DNA of 64,000 nt from Bombus terrestris (lineage: Eukaryota; Arthropoda; Insecta; Hymenoptera; Apidae). The stretch's first letter is position 1. Each line of letters starts with the position of its first letter. The notes under the pieces were generated by a model, which searched no databases, was not told the origin of the DNA, and saw nothing but the letters and a program-made list of their open reading frames with translations. The stretch spans positions 1 to 64,000 of the forward strand of contig NW_025963604.1 of the NCBI RefSeq assembly GCF_910591885.1, written 5' to 3'. The translations under genes and the position numbers were made by a program. Shown here in pieces: positions 63,997-64,000 of the stretch.

Positions 63997-64000
63997 TCGT
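63997..64000 (+). repeat. Incomplete last unit at window edge
   Basis: Four bases (tcgt) begin another unit of type C or E, cut by the window. The array continues beyond the window. Confidence 0.95.

Larger units (their letters stand above)
1..64000. repeat. 10-bp satellite array, whole window
   Basis: The window is one tandem array of a 10-bp unit, all in the same orientation. Base 1 starts a unit and the frame of units holds to the end apart from four single-base deletions: 6,396 units of 10 bp, four of 9 bp and a final 4-base fragment account for all 64,000 bases. Main unit types are A acgtgggaca, B ccgttggaca, C tcgttggaca, D ccgtgggaca and E tcgtgggaca. They differ mainly at position 1 (a/c/t) and position 5 (g/t). 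The rest (cgt, gga, ca) is close to invariant. No unique sequence, gene, tRNA, rRNA or transposon interrupts it, and neither edge of the array is inside the window. Function is unknown; a heterochromatic satellite is the natural reading, by analogy with other short-unit eukaryotic satellites. Confidence 0.99.
45651..64000. repeat. Domain IV: modular subarray
   Basis: TAG-bearing acgtaggaca or acgtaggtca units become dense (32 from 45651 to 62397) and almost always sit after four to six A units and before A-A-B-C-A-E or acgtgggact-A-B-C-A-E. They delimit recurring modules: one of 520-540 bp opening with acgtgggact, one of about 740 bp containing a 9-bp unit, one of 210 bp, and a 1.2-kb class with tcggtggaca, acgtggggca and acgtgagaca. 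The modules are reordered between stretches rather than repeated as one fixed period. ccatggaaca is rare here (48830, 56938, 61447, 62917, 63497). Confidence 0.82.

Noticed and set aside
1..64000. CRISPR array
   Set aside because: No repeat/spacer alternation and no unique spacers; the 10-bp units abut directly and no cas gene is present.
1..64000. Telomeric repeat
   Set aside because: The strand is G-rich like a telomere, but the unit does not match any telomere repeat I know, and kilobase-scale higher-order structure with many variants is unlike a telomere tract.
1..64000. Assembly or simulation artefact
   Set aside because: Cannot be excluded, but the nested copies differ by sensible point changes and whole-unit gains, and a shared 1-bp deletion keeps its flanks in four places. 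Mechanical repetition by an assembler would give identical copies.
1..64000. Plant ABRE / G-box array (ACGTGG core in every A unit)
   Set aside because: The core does match, but a plant origin is not supported by anything else, and true CACGTG occurs only in the acgtgggacc variants. Kept only as an observation on those sites.
1..64000. Bacterial promoter elements (ttggaca resembling a -35 box)
   Set aside because: It recurs in every B and C unit with no -10 element at 16-18 bp; it is part of the satellite unit.
1..64000. Transposon or rRNA spacer origin
   Set aside because: No terminal repeats, target-site duplication, transposase remnant or rRNA-like sequence is visible in the window.

Overview
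The whole 64,000-base window is one uninterrupted head-to-tail tandem array (a satellite) with a 10-bp unit. I found no gene, RNA gene, transposon or unique sequence. From base 1 the sequence parses into 6,400 complete units plus a 4-base remainder. 6,396 units are exactly 10 bp and four are 9 bp. The array is open at both ends, so the real block is longer than 64 kb. Five unit types make up almost everything, and I use these letters throughout: A = acgtgggaca (commonest), B = ccgttggaca, C = tcgttggaca, D = ccgtgggaca, E = tcgtgggaca. Base composition is roughly 60% GC, the orientation never switches, and nearly every unit carries one CpG. This points to a eukaryotic satellite block (pericentromeric, subtelomeric or other heterochromatin) from a long-read-quality assembly. 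The sequence does not identify the organism. CpG retention leans weakly toward a lineage or locus without germline CpG methylation, or toward very recent amplification.

The interest lies above the 10-bp level. The order of unit types and the rare point variants act as barcodes, and these repeat over hundreds to thousands of bases. Domain I (about 1-13.66 kb) has long runs of A broken by B/C-rich blocks and carries the variant acgtgggacc. Domain II (about 13.66-18.83 kb) is richer in B and C and introduces tcggtggaca, acttgggaca and the TAG-bearing unit acgtaggaca. The block of about 7.23-18.83 kb (11.6 kb: late domain I plus domain II) is then repeated at about 18.84-32.03 kb. The second copy is 13.2 kb because it holds an extra exact-period 1,550-bp tandem duplication (21,331-22,880 / 22,881-24,430). 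Further partial copies of domain II follow to about 37.4 kb. Domain III (about 37.4-45.6 kb) has acatgggaca and gggata variants in 0.86-1.99 kb tandem copies. Domain IV (about 45.65-64 kb) is assembled from shuffled, recurring modules of about 210, 520-540, 740 and 1,200 bp, each opening with a recognisable variant pair.

The long open reading frames that fill every frame on both strands are an arithmetic consequence of a 10-bp unit that contains no stop codon in any phase. They should not be annotated as proteins. Sequence-level properties that could matter biologically are: a one-strand GGG every 10 bp with 7-nt loops (a near-continuous G-quadruplex motif on the + strand in A runs); a unit close to one helical turn; a GTGGGA core that becomes a perfect CSL/RBPJ-type CGTGGGAA in one recurrent variant; about 99% CpG retention; and almost no indels despite many substitutions and kilobase-scale rearrangements.
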